From assembly GCA_051880035.1 (NCBI GenBank), contig JBJENE010000046.1, forward strand, positions 1 through 64,000: 64,000 nucleotides of DNA, read 5' to 3'. This document shows positions 23,750-33,289 of this stretch, in pieces. The position numbers and the translations under genes are program-made. The stretch's first letter is position 1. Each line of letters begins with the position of its first letter. The notes beneath the pieces were generated by a model. The model ran no database searches and was not told the origin of the DNA. It worked only from the letters and a program-made list of their open reading frames with translations. Source of the DNA: Eshraghiella sp051880035 (GTDB lineage: Bacteria; Bacillota; Clostridia; Lachnospirales; Lachnospiraceae).

Positions 23750-24654
23750 GAAAAACTTCCTATAAGGCGGACCTCCGGTTCCAATTTCACACCGTGTACA
23801 CGCATAACTTCTTCTGTTACCATTTCTATGGTATCGTATATATCTTTAGCTGATGCATTGCCTTTATTAATGATAAATCCGGCATGTTTGGGAGATACGC
23901 AGGCATCGCCCGCACCCTTGCCTTTAAGGCCTGCACTTTCGATAAGCTGTCCCGAAAAATAACCTTCGGGCCGTTTAAATGTGCTTCCCGCACTAGGGTA
24001 TTCCAAAGGCTGTTTTGCTCTTCTTAGAGCCGCCAGGCGGGACATTTCTGCCGCAATCTCTGTTCGGTCACCTTTTTTAAGTTTTATGACAGCCTCAAGA
24101 ATAATGTAATTTTTACCTGTAAAAATAGTCTGTCTGTATCCGGGATTTATTTCGTCAACCGTATACTCTTTAATTATGCCTTCAGGAGTAACCGCCTTAA
24201 CCTTAACAAGCACATCCTTAAGTTCTCCGCCGTATGCGCCTGCATTCATAATGCATCCGCCGCCTATGGTTCCCGGTATTCCTGCGGCAAATTCAAAACC
24301 GGTAAGGGACTCATCAAGTGCTGCGGCTCCGATTTTGGAGAGAAGAGCTCCGGCTCCGGCAGTAATGTACTCTCCTTCTGTTATAATATATGATATACGG
24401 TTTCCTATGTGGATTATAACGCCGTCGTAACCACTGTCAGATACGAGAAGATTACTGCCGTTACCCACAACATAGTAGGGAACGGAGTTTTGTCTGCAGA
24501 TTTCAACTGTGGCAATTATATCGTCTGCGCATCCCGGAGTCACAAAATATCCGGCATTTCCGCCTGTCCGGAATGTTGTATGGGATGACATCGGTTCATT
24601 GACATACACATTTTCTTCTCCAAGTAACAATTGCAATTCGGTTAAAAATTCCAT
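23746..24654 (-). CDS. murB: UDP-N-acetylenolpyruvoylglucosamine reductase
   Basis: Reduces UDP-GlcNAc-enolpyruvate to UDP-MurNAc for peptidoglycan, using FAD and NADPH. The 302-residue protein has the FAD site (SHTTFRTGGNAGYFV, VVGNGSNLLVSDSGYDG), the dinucleotide region (GFEFAAGIPGTIGGGCIMNAG) and the catalytic serine motif PSAGSTFKRP. The compact GSTFKRP form without the Tyr loop marks a type II MurB, as in most Gram-positives. It follows glk after 60 bases containing a GC-rich stem (GCCGT...ACGGC) with no U-tract. Probably the last gene of the ftsH-to-murB run. Confidence 0.96.
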   Translation of the reverse strand: MEFLTELQLLLGEENVYVNEPMSSHTTFRTGGNAGYFVTPGCADDIIATVEICRQNSVPYYVVGNGSNLLVSDSGYDGVIIHIGNRISYIITEGEYITAGAGALLSKIGAAALDESLTGFEFAAGIPGTIGGGCIMNAGAYGGELKDVLVKVKAVTPEGIIKEYTVDEINPGYRQTIFTGKNYIILEAVIKLKKGDRTEIAAEMSRLAALRRAKQPLEYPSAGSTFKRPEGYFSGQLIESAGLKGKGAGDACVSPKHAGFIINKGNASAKDIYDTIEMVTEEVMRVHGVKLEPEVRLIGSFS

Positions 24655-24714
24655 AGGAACATTCCTGTATGCCGTCCGGGGAGGAGCCCCCGATATACGG
24701 CAATCCCTTTCAGA

Positions 24715-25653
24715 TTATTCAATAACCATTTTGGCTGCGCCGTATATTCCGGCACTGTTTCCAAGTGTAGCAAGCTTAATAGGTGTTTTTTTGCACTGAG
24801 GATATGTTTTTTCAACATAATGTTTCTGTATTGCATCGATAAGAAACTCTCCGGCTTTTGAAACGCCGCCTCCGATGATGAATACATCAGGATCTATTAC
24901 GCATGCAATATGTCCCAGGGCAATTCCAAGGTATTCGCCAAGTCTGTCCACCGTCTTAAGGGCAAGGGCATCACCTTTTTTGGCCTCGTCAAAAATATCC
25001 TTGGCGGTAAAATCAGGTATATCACGAAGGCTTGACGGCTCAGAACCGTCCTCAAGGAATCTCTTTGCTTCTTTAACAATACCTGTTGCGGATGCCACCT
25101 GTTCAAGACAGCCTTTTTTACCGCAGTTACATGTTGCAGTTTCATCATATACTACTGACATATGTCCTATCTCTCCGGCTGCGCCGTGGGTTCCCGTAAC
25201 AATTTTGTTATCAAGGACTATTCCGCCGCCTACACCTGTTCCGAGAGTAACCATGACAAGACTTCTGTTACCTTTTCCGCCGCCCTGCCATAACTCACCT
25301 AAAGCAGCAACATTGGCATCGTTTCCGGCTTTAACCTCAAAACCTGTTTTGTCTTTTAAAATTTCTTCTACAGGAGTATCTCCCCAGCCTATATTTACAC
25401 AGCCTTTAACGATTCCCGAAGGGGTAACAGGACCCGGAACTCCGATTCCGATTCCAACCACATCATCAGGGTCTATTGACTCTTCTTCCATTTTATTATT
25501 AATGGAATCTGCTATGTCGCTAAGGATATATGCTCCTTTTTCCTCTTTACGGGTAGGAATTTCCCAATCCTGCAAAAGGGAGCCTTCCACTGTAAATAAT
25601 CCCATTTTAACTGTTGTTCCGCCTAAATCCACTCCAAAACATAATCTGCTCAT
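24715..25653 (-). CDS. glk: ROK-family glucokinase
   Basis: Phosphorylates glucose with ATP. 312 residues with the phosphate-1 motif GVDLGGTTVKMGLF, the ROK signature GGGIVLDNKIVTGTHGAAGE (catalytic Asp in GNDANVAALGE upstream), HMSV with the zinc His, the zinc cysteines CNCGKKGCLEQ, and IIGGGVSKAGE. No N-terminal helix-turn-helix, so it is an enzyme rather than a NagC/XylR-type repressor. It lies 17 bases after hprK. Its position beside HPr kinase and close to the Crh-like gene is a carbon-control grouping. Confidence 0.94.
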   Translation of the reverse strand: MSRLCFGVDLGGTTVKMGLFTVEGSLLQDWEIPTRKEEKGAYILSDIADSINNKMEEESIDPDDVVGIGIGVPGPVTPSGIVKGCVNIGWGDTPVEEILKDKTGFEVKAGNDANVAALGELWQGGGKGNRSLVMVTLGTGVGGGIVLDNKIVTGTHGAAGEIGHMSVVYDETATCNCGKKGCLEQVASATGIVKEAKRFLEDGSEPSSLRDIPDFTAKDIFDEAKKGDALALKTVDRLGEYLGIALGHIACVIDPDVFIIGGGVSKAGEFLIDAIQKHYVEKTYPQCKKTPIKLATLGNSAGIYGAAKMVIE

Positions 25654-25670
25654 TTTATTTTCTCCTATTA

Positions 25671-26597
25671 TCAGTTTTTGTGATTAATACTATTCTGGAC
25701 TCTGTTATACAGCTCTTTGGCCGCATTGTAGCCCATCTTTTTCTGTCTCCAGTTAACTGCTGCCGATTCGACAATTACCGCAAGGTTACGGCCCGGTCTT
25801 ACCGGAAGATTATGACATACGACTTTATTTCCAAGAATTTCCGTATACTCCTCTTCAAGTCCGAAACGGTCGTATTCTTTATCCTTATCCCAGTCCTCAA
25901 GATGTATTACCATATCGATTCCCTGGGTTTCCTTAACGCTTTCAACACCGAAAAGTGTCTTAACATCAATTATTCCGATACCTCTTAACTCTATAAAATG
26001 TCTTGTTATTTCAGGTGCCGTTCCGATTAATGTTTCATCGCTTACTTTTCGTATTTCAACCACATCATCTGTTACAAGACGGTGTCCTCTCTTAATGAGT
26101 TCCAGCGCAGCCTCACTTTTTCCGATACCGCTTTCGCCTGTTATAAGAACACCTTCGCCGTATACATCCACCAGTACGCCGTGGATTGAAATACTGGGTG
26201 CCAGCATGACTTTCATCCATCTGATAATCTCGGCTTCAAAAGAAGATGTTGCTTTCTCTGTCTGAAGAAGCGGAATCTTGTACTTTCTTGCTGCCTCAAT
26301 CATCTGGCTGTCCGGTTCTTCATTTCTGCAGAAGATAATGCACGGAACATTATATGAAAGAAGCTGGTTATATCGCTCTTTTCTCGTAAGCTTATCCATG
26401 GTTTCCATATATGCAGCCTCAACATGTCCGATAATCTGGACACGCTCGCTGTCGAAATGGTCGAAAAATCCGGTAAGCTGGAGAGCCGGTCTGTTAATGT
26501 CCGGTACGGATACTGTCTTATCAGTTATATCAATATCCGGTGTGAGTACTTTTAATTCCATTTTTTCGATGATTTTTTCTACTTTTAATTCTGACAT
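25671..26597 (-). CDS. hprK: HPr kinase/phosphorylase
   Basis: Phosphorylates Ser46 of HPr and Crh in response to ATP and fructose bisphosphate, and dephosphorylates it by phosphorolysis. 308 residues: an N-terminal domain (1-125), then a catalytic domain with Walker A GESGIGKSEAALEL, DDVVEIRK, the signature IELRGIGIIDV and the C-terminal NLAVIVESAAVNWRQKKMG. Length is normal. The probable substrate in this window is the Crh-like protein encoded about 4 kb downstream, which keeps Ser46. The gene lies between uvrC and glk with short gaps. Confidence 0.96.
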   Translation of the reverse strand: MSELKVEKIIEKMELKVLTPDIDITDKTVSVPDINRPALQLTGFFDHFDSERVQIIGHVEAAYMETMDKLTRKERYNQLLSYNVPCIIFCRNEEPDSQMIEAARKYKIPLLQTEKATSSFEAEIIRWMKVMLAPSISIHGVLVDVYGEGVLITGESGIGKSEAALELIKRGHRLVTDDVVEIRKVSDETLIGTAPEITRHFIELRGIGIIDVKTLFGVESVKETQGIDMVIHLEDWDKDKEYDRFGLEEEYTEILGNKVVCHNLPVRPGRNLAVIVESAAVNWRQKKMGYNAAKELYNRVQNSINHKN

Positions 26598-26615
26598 GTG
26601 TGTACCCCCTTGGGT

Positions 26616-28451
26616 TTATTTTGTTTCAGGATGGAAAAAATTATATACCTTCCGTGCAGCATCGCTGTTCATGGAAGGAGCCTCCATGAGCTGTTCCAAA
26701 GAAGCTGTTTTAATTGCTTCAATATCCTTAAAATATTTCATAAGGCCTTTGCGCCTTGCAGGGCCGATTCCGTCAATGTCGTCAAGCACGGAATGTACCT
26801 GGCCTTTACTTCTTAAATTTCTGTGATATTCGATGGCAAATCTGTGCGCCTCATCCTGTATTCTGGTTATAAGTTTAAACTCTTCGCTGTTTCTGTCAAT
26901 ACTCAATTCTTCATTATTGTACCATAAAGCCCTTGTTCTGTGGTTATCATCTTTTACCATTCCGCAGACGGGAATGGCAAGATTGAGTTCATTAATAACG
27001 GAAATGGCTATATTTACCTGACCTTTGCCTCCATCCATCATAATCAGATCCGGAATGGTATCAAAGCCGTCGTTTTGGTGGGTAAGACGCCTTGTAAGAA
27101 CCTCTTTCATGGATGCATAGTCATCAGGTCCCGTTACGGAACGGATTCTGAATTTACGGTAATCGTTGCGTCTTGGAAGTCCGTCGTAAAAGACAACCAT
27201 GGAGCCCACCGACATAACTCCGCTTATGTTTGAAATATCAAAAGCTTCCATACGATGTATGTCTGACAGCCCCAGTATTTTTTCTATTCCTTTTACCGCT
27301 CCGAGAGTTCTTGCTTCCTCACGCTTTATTTTATCCTTATCCTGCTCCAGAACAAGTTTGGCGTTTTTTTCGGCAAGTTCTACGAGTTTTTCTTTGGTGC
27401 CCCTTCTGGGAACAAGGAATCTGACTGAATGGCCTGTCTTCTGCTCCAGCCATTCTTCTATCAGCTCACCTTCCCTTAAGGGCTCCTGAACCAAGATTCT
27501 TGAAGGAATGTACGGGGTTCCTGCATAAAACTGTTTAACAAAATCAGTTACCACATCGGCTCTCTCTTCGTCTCCTGCAAGCTCCATGTGATAATGCTCC
27601 CTGCCTATCAGCTTGCCGCCTCTTACAAAAAACACCTGCACAACACAGTCGGTTTCATCCATTGCTGCTGCAACAATATCCCTATCCTGCATATCGCTGT
27701 TGGTTATTTTCTGCTTCTGGGAAATATATTTTACGCTTTCAAGCATATCCCTGTAGGTTGCCGCCCGCTCAAAATCCAGTCTGTCAGAAGCTTCATTCAT
27801 CATTTCCTTAAGATGAACTGTTATTCCGTTATACCGGCCTTCCAGAAAATCCACACATTTCTCAATGCGTTCATTATATTCTTCTTTGGTAATATATCCC
27901 TGACACGGAGCACTGCACTGTCCGATATGATAATTGAGACAAGGTCTGTCTTTACCTGTATCCTTAGGCAGATTGCGGTTACAGGTCCGTATACCGTATG
28001 TTCTGTTAAGAAGTTCTATAATGTCATTAACGGCTTTGCCGCTTGTAAAAGGCCCGAAATACCTGCTTTTGTCCTTTTTCATGATTCTGGATGACATTAT
28101 GCGGGGAAACATCTCACCGGTTGTTATTTTAATGAAGGGATATGTCTTTCCGTCCTTAAGCATTGTATTGTATTTGGGCTTATGAAGTTTTATGAGATTA
28201 CATTCCAGTACAAGAGCCTCCAACTCCGAATCGGTAATAATATACTCAAACCTCGCCACATTGGAAACCATCTGCTTAATTTTGGAACTGTGGTTACGGG
28301 ATGACTGAAAATACTGTCTGACCCTGTTTTTAAGGCTTATGGCCTTTCCCACATAAATTATGGCATCTGTACGGTCATGCATAATATATACTCCGGGCTT
28401 TGCCGGCAGTTTTTTAAGTTCTTCCTCTATATCAAAAATACCTTCGTACAT
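26616..28451 (-). CDS. uvrC: Excinuclease ABC subunit C
   Basis: Makes both incisions in nucleotide excision repair. 611 residues: an N-terminal GIY-YIG nuclease (PAKPGVYIMHD...IIYVGKAISLKNRVRQYF), the Cys cluster CNRNLPKDTGKDRPCLNYHIGQC (given here in part), and a UVR motif (VHLKEMMNEASDRLDFERAA). The RNase H-like endonuclease domain follows (EAFDISNISGVMSVGSMVVF, MMDGGKGQVN), then C-terminal helix-hairpin-helix motifs (LDDIDGIGPARRKGLMKYF). All catalytic parts are present. It sits between add and hprK in the same run of genes. Confidence 0.97.
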   Translation of the reverse strand: MYEGIFDIEEELKKLPAKPGVYIMHDRTDAIIYVGKAISLKNRVRQYFQSSRNHSSKIKQMVSNVARFEYIITDSELEALVLECNLIKLHKPKYNTMLKDGKTYPFIKITTGEMFPRIMSSRIMKKDKSRYFGPFTSGKAVNDIIELLNRTYGIRTCNRNLPKDTGKDRPCLNYHIGQCSAPCQGYITKEEYNERIEKCVDFLEGRYNGITVHLKEMMNEASDRLDFERAATYRDMLESVKYISQKQKITNSDMQDRDIVAAAMDETDCVVQVFFVRGGKLIGREHYHMELAGDEERADVVTDFVKQFYAGTPYIPSRILVQEPLREGELIEEWLEQKTGHSVRFLVPRRGTKEKLVELAEKNAKLVLEQDKDKIKREEARTLGAVKGIEKILGLSDIHRMEAFDISNISGVMSVGSMVVFYDGLPRRNDYRKFRIRSVTGPDDYASMKEVLTRRLTHQNDGFDTIPDLIMMDGGKGQVNIAISVINELNLAIPVCGMVKDDNHRTRALWYNNEELSIDRNSEEFKLITRIQDEAHRFAIEYHRNLRSKGQVHSVLDDIDGIGPARRKGLMKYFKDIEAIKTASLEQLMEAPSMNSDAARKVYNFFHPETK

Positions 28452-28469
28452 ATAACCTCTTATTATGAT

Positions 28470-29411
28470 TTAAAATTCATGAAGGAATGCCGCTTTACGG
28501 GAATATTGCTCCATAAGAAGCAGATCCTTTGGTGTTATGTCAAAATGTCTGCTGACAAACGCTCTTTCTTTGGAAAGGTTAGTGCCGCTTACCGTCATAT
28601 TATCTGTATTCAATGTTACATGGACCCCTCTAAGCAGAAGTTCCTTAATCGGGTAATCTTTTATGTCATGAAAAACTTTTGTCTGCATATTGCTCGTCGG
28701 GCATACCTCAAGAGGAATCTCATGCCTTGCCAGATAATCAACAAGTGTATTGTCCTCTATACACCTGATTCCGTGTCCTATTCTTGATGCTCCGAACTCC
28801 AGGGCTTTCCAGATGCTTTCAGGGCCTGCTGCCTCTCCGGCATGGATTGTAAAAGGAATGTCCTTTAATGCCGCTCTTCTGAATTCTTCTTCAAACCCAT
28901 CCGTAGGGTACAGTGCTTCCGCTCCAGCCAGATCAAGAGCACAGACATGGTCTCCCAGATATTTTCCCGCCGTCTCAATTGTATTGAAATTAGGATTATG
29001 GTCATTACCGCGCATACAGCACAGAATCAGTCCGAGTCTCAGATTCCGGCACTCCTTTTCAGCTTTAACGGCGCCGTTAACGGCAGCCTTAACAACCGCA
29101 TCCTCATTAAGACCCTTTTGTGTACTTAAAGAAGGAGCAAATCTGATTTCGGCATACTCTACGCCCATACCGTACAAATCCAGCCCCAGCTCATATACGG
29201 CTCTCTCTATATTATCTTCTGTCTGAAGCACCATAAGCGGATATGTAAATTTATCCAGATATTCATTAAGGTCCCTGCAGTCATCGGATACTTTCAGCTT
29301 ATCCAAAGCTTCTTCATCAGATGAAAAAACATCCTTTCCCATCTTATGTAAAAGCTCCCGGACCGTTGCCGGTCTGAGGGAGCCGTCTAAATGCAAATGC
29401 AAATCAATCAT
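28470..29411 (-). CDS. add: Adenosine deaminase family protein
   Basis: Hydrolyses adenosine to inosine in purine salvage. The 313-residue TIM barrel has the zinc site DLHLHLDGSLRP, the proton-shuttle region TIHAGEAAGPESI, SRIGHGIRCIED, and the final metal Asp in TLNTDNMTVSGTNL. Classical enzymes have Asp-Asp here (NTDDP); this one has Asp-Asn, so the residue contacting the purine N7 differs. The enzyme may still deaminate adenosine or prefer a related nucleoside. It is placed between ftsH and uvrC with 17-18-base gaps. Confidence 0.88.
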   Translation of the reverse strand: MIDLHLHLDGSLRPATVRELLHKMGKDVFSSDEEALDKLKVSDDCRDLNEYLDKFTYPLMVLQTEDNIERAVYELGLDLYGMGVEYAEIRFAPSLSTQKGLNEDAVVKAAVNGAVKAEKECRNLRLGLILCCMRGNDHNPNFNTIETAGKYLGDHVCALDLAGAEALYPTDGFEEEFRRAALKDIPFTIHAGEAAGPESIWKALEFGASRIGHGIRCIEDNTLVDYLARHEIPLEVCPTSNMQTKVFHDIKDYPIKELLLRGVHVTLNTDNMTVSGTNLSKERAFVSRHFDITPKDLLLMEQYSRKAAFLHEF

Positions 29412-29428
29412 TGAACTGATTAATCCTC

Positions 29429-31354
29429 CTAAAACCCTTCATCTGAAGGTTTATTCTCTGTCCCGGTTTCCGGTTTGAAATCATCACCTTTCACGTCATG
29501 GACAATCTGCATGAATTCTTTACCTGTAATTGTTTCTTTCTCAATAAGATACTCTGCCACCCTGTCAAGACACATAAGATTGTCGGCCAACAATTCTTTT
29601 GCCTTGGCATAGTATTCTTTAAGCATTTTATTAACTTCTTCATCGAGAACGGCTGCTGTCTTGTCGGAACAGTTAAGAACACTTCTTCCGTCAAGATACT
29701 GGCTTTCCACGCTTTCAAGTCCCATAAGTCCGAATGTCTCTGACATTCCGTACTGTGAAACCATTGTTCTTGCCAGCTTTGTGGCGCGTTCAATATCGTT
29801 GGATGCACCTGTCGTAACAGTATTGAAGACAATCTCCTCCGCAGCACGACCGCCTAAGAGAGTTACAATCCTTGTAACAAGCTCATCCTTGGTAAGAAGG
29901 TATTTCTCTTCTTCCGGAACCTGCATGGTATATCCCAGAGAACCCATTGTTCTCGGAACAATGGTAATTTTCTGTACAGGCTCGGCATGTTTCATAAGAC
30001 ATGTAATAAGGGCATGGCCAACTTCATGGTATGCAACCATTCTTTTCTCTTCTTTACCGAGAATCCTGTCTTTCTTCTCCTTACCTGCAATGACAACTTC
30101 AACCGATTCGAACAAATCGTCCTGATTAACGGCTCTTCTTCCGTGCTTAACGGCATTAATGGCCGCTTCATTGATTATATTGGCAAGGTCAGAACCTACC
30201 GCACCTGCCGTAGCCAGTGCAATTGCATCCAAATCAACCGTGTCATCCATCATTACATCTTTGGAATGTACCTTGAGGGTATCAAGTCTTCCCTTTAAAT
30301 CAGGCTTATCAACAATGATACGCCTATCAAAACGGCCCGGTCTCAAAAGGGCTTTATCAAGAACTTCCGGACGGTTGGTAGCCGCCAGGATAAGTACACC
30401 CTTAGAAGAATCAAATCCGTCCATCTCGGCAAGGAGCTGATTCAGTGTCTGTTCCCTTTCATCATTACCGCCGTATCTTGAATCCCTGCTCTTGCCTATT
30501 GCATCAATCTCATCAATAAAAATAATACAAGGTGCGGACTGCTGTGCCTGTTTGAAAAGGTCTCTCACCCTTGACGCACCTACGCCGACAAACATCTCAA
30601 CGAAATCAGAACCGGACAGTGAGAAGAACGGAACTCCCGCTTCTCCCGCAACAGCCTTGGCAAGAAGGGTTTTACCTGTTCCCGGAGGTCCTACGAGGAG
30701 TGCTCCCTTCGGAAGCTTGGCACCGATTGCCGAATATTTGGCAGGATTATGAAGGAAATCAACAATTTCCTTAACAGATTCCTTGGCTTCTTCCTGACCT
30801 GCCACATCCTTAAATGTTACACCTGTCTCTTTCTCAACATATACCTTGGCATTGCTCTTGCCTACGCCAAGCATTCCGCCGCTTCCGCCTGCCATCTTGC
30901 GGAAAAGGAATCCCAGAAGCAGATATATAAGAAGGAACGGAAGAACATATACAAGTATGAAGTCAAAAATACTTGCTCCCGTATCCTCTATTGCAGCGGA
31001 TACCTCTATATCCTTATTGGCCTTAAGAAGTTCAAAAGTAGACTCATCATATATATAACCTGTATAGTACGACATGGTAATACCGTTGACAGGCTGCTTC
31101 TTAGGAACAATGGTAATCTTCTTGGAGCTGTATTCCACCGACTCTATTTCATCATTCTCAATCATCTCAAGGAATGTGGAATAGCTTATTTCCGTAGAAG
31201 TGTACTTATTGTAACAGCTCTTAAAAATACTGGAGCCGAAATATGTTATAACAATTGCAATAATTAGAATCATGATGACCGGTCCCAGGCGGAATCCCTT
31301 CTTGTCATCCCTTCCGTTACGGTTATTGCCCCCGTTGTTATTCTGATTGTTCAT
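29429..31354 (-). CDS. ftsH: ATP-dependent zinc metalloprotease FtsH
   Basis: Membrane-bound AAA protease that degrades misfolded membrane proteins and regulators. 641 residues: an Asn/Gly-rich N-terminus, TM1 (about 23-43), an extracytoplasmic domain, TM2 (about 130-152), the AAA module with Walker A GPPGTGKTLLAKA, Walker B IIFIDEIDAIG and second region of homology ATNRPEVLDKALLRPGRFDR, and the peptidase zinc motif HEVGH (the usual form is HEAGH). It heads the run ftsH-add-uvrC-hprK-glk-murB and is divergent from pyrG across a 258-base AT-rich gap. Confidence 0.97.
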   Translation of the reverse strand: MNNQNNNGGNNRNGRDDKKGFRLGPVIMILIIAIVITYFGSSIFKSCYNKYTSTEISYSTFLEMIENDEIESVEYSSKKITIVPKKQPVNGITMSYYTGYIYDESTFELLKANKDIEVSAAIEDTGASIFDFILVYVLPFLLIYLLLGFLFRKMAGGSGGMLGVGKSNAKVYVEKETGVTFKDVAGQEEAKESVKEIVDFLHNPAKYSAIGAKLPKGALLVGPPGTGKTLLAKAVAGEAGVPFFSLSGSDFVEMFVGVGASRVRDLFKQAQQSAPCIIFIDEIDAIGKSRDSRYGGNDEREQTLNQLLAEMDGFDSSKGVLILAATNRPEVLDKALLRPGRFDRRIIVDKPDLKGRLDTLKVHSKDVMMDDTVDLDAIALATAGAVGSDLANIINEAAINAVKHGRRAVNQDDLFESVEVVIAGKEKKDRILGKEEKRMVAYHEVGHALITCLMKHAEPVQKITIVPRTMGSLGYTMQVPEEEKYLLTKDELVTRIVTLLGGRAAEEIVFNTVTTGASNDIERATKLARTMVSQYGMSETFGLMGLESVESQYLDGRSVLNCSDKTAAVLDEEVNKMLKEYYAKAKELLADNLMCLDRVAEYLIEKETITGKEFMQIVHDVKGDDFKPETGTENKPSDEGF

Positions 31355-31465
31355 GTGTTACTCCTTTGGATATATCATTAATACCATAGGCTTAATAAAA
31401 TAAGCTTAAAGTGCAGATATTATTTTTATTATATTAATTTCCTTAATATAAATCAACCGATATAA

Positions 31466-31495
31466 TTGTAAAATTTTTGTTCAGAATGTTAAAAT
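31466..31495 (+). promoter_or_regulatory. Weak promoter candidate for pyrG
   Basis: In the AT-rich ftsH-pyrG gap, TTGTAA (31466-31471) and TAAAAT (31490-31495) are spaced 18 bp, with a leader of about 110 nt. No pyrimidine-type attenuator stem was seen. On the minus side the gap holds GCTTA-ATAAAA-TAAGC upstream of ftsH but no clear promoter. Confidence 0.3.
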
Positions 31496-31612
31496 CTTAT
31501 TAAAAATGAGTATTTTGATTTCATATGTTAGTTTTTTTCAATTTGCTATGGAATTATTCCTGTCTTAGTGATAACATTCAGTATTATTATTGTTTGTCAG
31601 GAGGAGAAAAAA

Positions 31613-33226
31613 ATGCCGGTTAAGTATGTGTTTGTTACAGGTGGTGTTGTATCAGGTCTCGGCAAGGGCATAACTGCTGCATCTTTAGGCCGTCTTTTAA
31701 AGGCCAGAGGATATTCGGTTACAATGCAGAAGTTTGACCCATATATTAATATTGACCCGGGCACCATGAACCCAATCCAGCACGGCGAGGTATTCGTTAC
31801 CGATGACGGTGCGGAAACCGATTTGGATTTGGGACATTATGAAAGATTTATAGATGAGAATCTGACCAAGAGATCCAATGTTACAACTGGTAAAATATAC
31901 TGGTCAGTTCTTTCCAAGGAGCGCAGAGGTGATTTCGGCGGAGGAACGGTACAGGTTATTCCCCACATTACCAACGAAATTAAAAGCAGATTTTTCCGGG
32001 ATGATTTTTCTTCAAATGACACCAAGATTGCCATTATCGAAATAGGCGGTACGGTAGGTGATATCGAAAGCCAGCCTTTTTTGGAATCTCTGCGTCAGTT
32101 CCAGCATGATGTAGGCAAGGAAAATGCCATACTCATACATGTAACACTTATTCCGTATCTTAAAGCATCACAGGAAATGAAAACCAAGCCTACCCAGGCC
32201 AGTGTCAAGGAACTTCAGGGAATGGGCATACAGCCTGATATTATCGTATGCCGTACGGAGCTTCCGTTAGACCGTGCCATCAGGGACAAGATTGCACTGT
32301 TTTGTAATGTGCCGAGCAGCCATGTTCTTCAGAATCTGGATGTAGATGTACTCTATGAAGTTCCTCTTGCAATGGAAGAAGAGCACCTGGCGGAAGTAGC
32401 ATGTGAATGTCTGCACCTTGACTGTCCCGAACCGGACCTTGACGAATGGAAGGCAATGTGTGAAGCATGGAAAAATCCTGTTAAATCCGTTAAAGTTGCC
32501 CTTGTAGGTAAATATATACAGCTTCATGATGCATATATAAGTGTGGTTGAAGCATTAAAGCACGGCGGCGTTGCCAACAGCACCTCAGTCGAAATCAAGT
32601 GGGTTGACTCTGAAACCGTTACAGACGACAATGTTTCCGAAATTCTTGGTGATGTAAGCGGAATTCTGGTTCCGGGCGGCTTTGGAGACAGAGGAATAGA
32701 GGGCAAAATAAGTGCCATTAAATATGCAAGGGAAAATAAAATACCATTTCTGGGACTTTGTCTCGGTATGCAGCTTTCAATCGTGGAATTTGCCAGAAAT
32801 GTAGTGGGATACCATGACGCCCACAGTGTTGAATTAAAGCCTGACACATCACATCCTGTTATACATCTTATGCCTGACCAGGAGGGAATAGACGATATCG
32901 GCGGCACCTTAAGACTCGGTGCTTACCCTTGCGTTCTTGACGAGAATACCAAGGCATATCAGGTATACGGCAAGAAAGAAATCTCCGAAAGACACCGTCA
33001 CCGCTACGAAGTAAACAATGACTACAGAAATGTTCTGGTTGAAAACGGCATGGTTCTTTCCGGAATTTCTCCTGACGGAAGGATTGTTGAAATGATTGAA
33101 TTAAAAGATCACCCGTGGTTCCTTGCAACCCAGGCGCATCCTGAATTAAAGTCCAGACCTAACAGACCGCATCCGTTATTTAAGGGATTTATTGAAGCAT
33201 CCCTTAAGTATGCAGAAGAAAATTAA
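31613..33226 (+). CDS. pyrG: CTP synthase
   Basis: Converts UTP to CTP with glutamine or ammonia and ATP. 537 residues from ATG 31613, which follows AGGAGGAGAAAAAA. The N-terminal synthase domain starts KYVFVTGGVVSGLGKGITAA, with the P-loop and DPYINIDPGTMNP. The C-terminal class I amidotransferase has the oxyanion GGFGDRGIEGK, nucleophile Cys in FLGLCLGMQLS, and the His/Glu pair in ATQAHPELKSRP. It is one of only two plus-strand genes and is monocistronic, ending at a strong shared terminator. Confidence 0.97.
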   Translation: MPVKYVFVTGGVVSGLGKGITAASLGRLLKARGYSVTMQKFDPYINIDPGTMNPIQHGEVFVTDDGAETDLDLGHYERFIDENLTKRSNVTTGKIYWSVLSKERRGDFGGGTVQVIPHITNEIKSRFFRDDFSSNDTKIAIIEIGGTVGDIESQPFLESLRQFQHDVGKENAILIHVTLIPYLKASQEMKTKPTQASVKELQGMGIQPDIIVCRTELPLDRAIRDKIALFCNVPSSHVLQNLDVDVLYEVPLAMEEEHLAEVACECLHLDCPEPDLDEWKAMCEAWKNPVKSVKVALVGKYIQLHDAYISVVEALKHGGVANSTSVEIKWVDSETVTDDNVSEILGDVSGILVPGGFGDRGIEGKISAIKYARENKIPFLGLCLGMQLSIVEFARNVVGYHDAHSVELKPDTSHPVIHLMPDQEGIDDIGGTLRLGAYPCVLDENTKAYQVYGKKEISERHRHRYEVNNDYRNVLVENGMVLSGISPDGRIVEMIELKDHPWFLATQAHPELKSRPNRPHPLFKGFIEASLKYAEEN

Positions 33227-33244
33227 ATCAGGTTTTAATATTTT

Positions 33245-33289
33245 AAAAAGACTGTAAAAGCACGAATTTGAAGCTTTTACAGTCTTTTT
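33245..33289. terminator. Bidirectional terminator between pyrG and the AAA ATPase gene
   Basis: AAAAAGACTGTAAAAGC (33245-33261) pairs perfectly with GCTTTTACAGTCTTTTT (33273-33289), 17 bp around an 11-nt loop. T-runs on both strands serve the two convergent genes, and the ATPase stop abuts it at 33290. Confidence 0.85.

Noticed and set aside
27588..28094. 168-residue plus-strand reading frame opposite uvrC
   Set aside because: It is a mirror of the conserved uvrC coding strand; composition is low-quality and Cys/Phe/Ile-rich.
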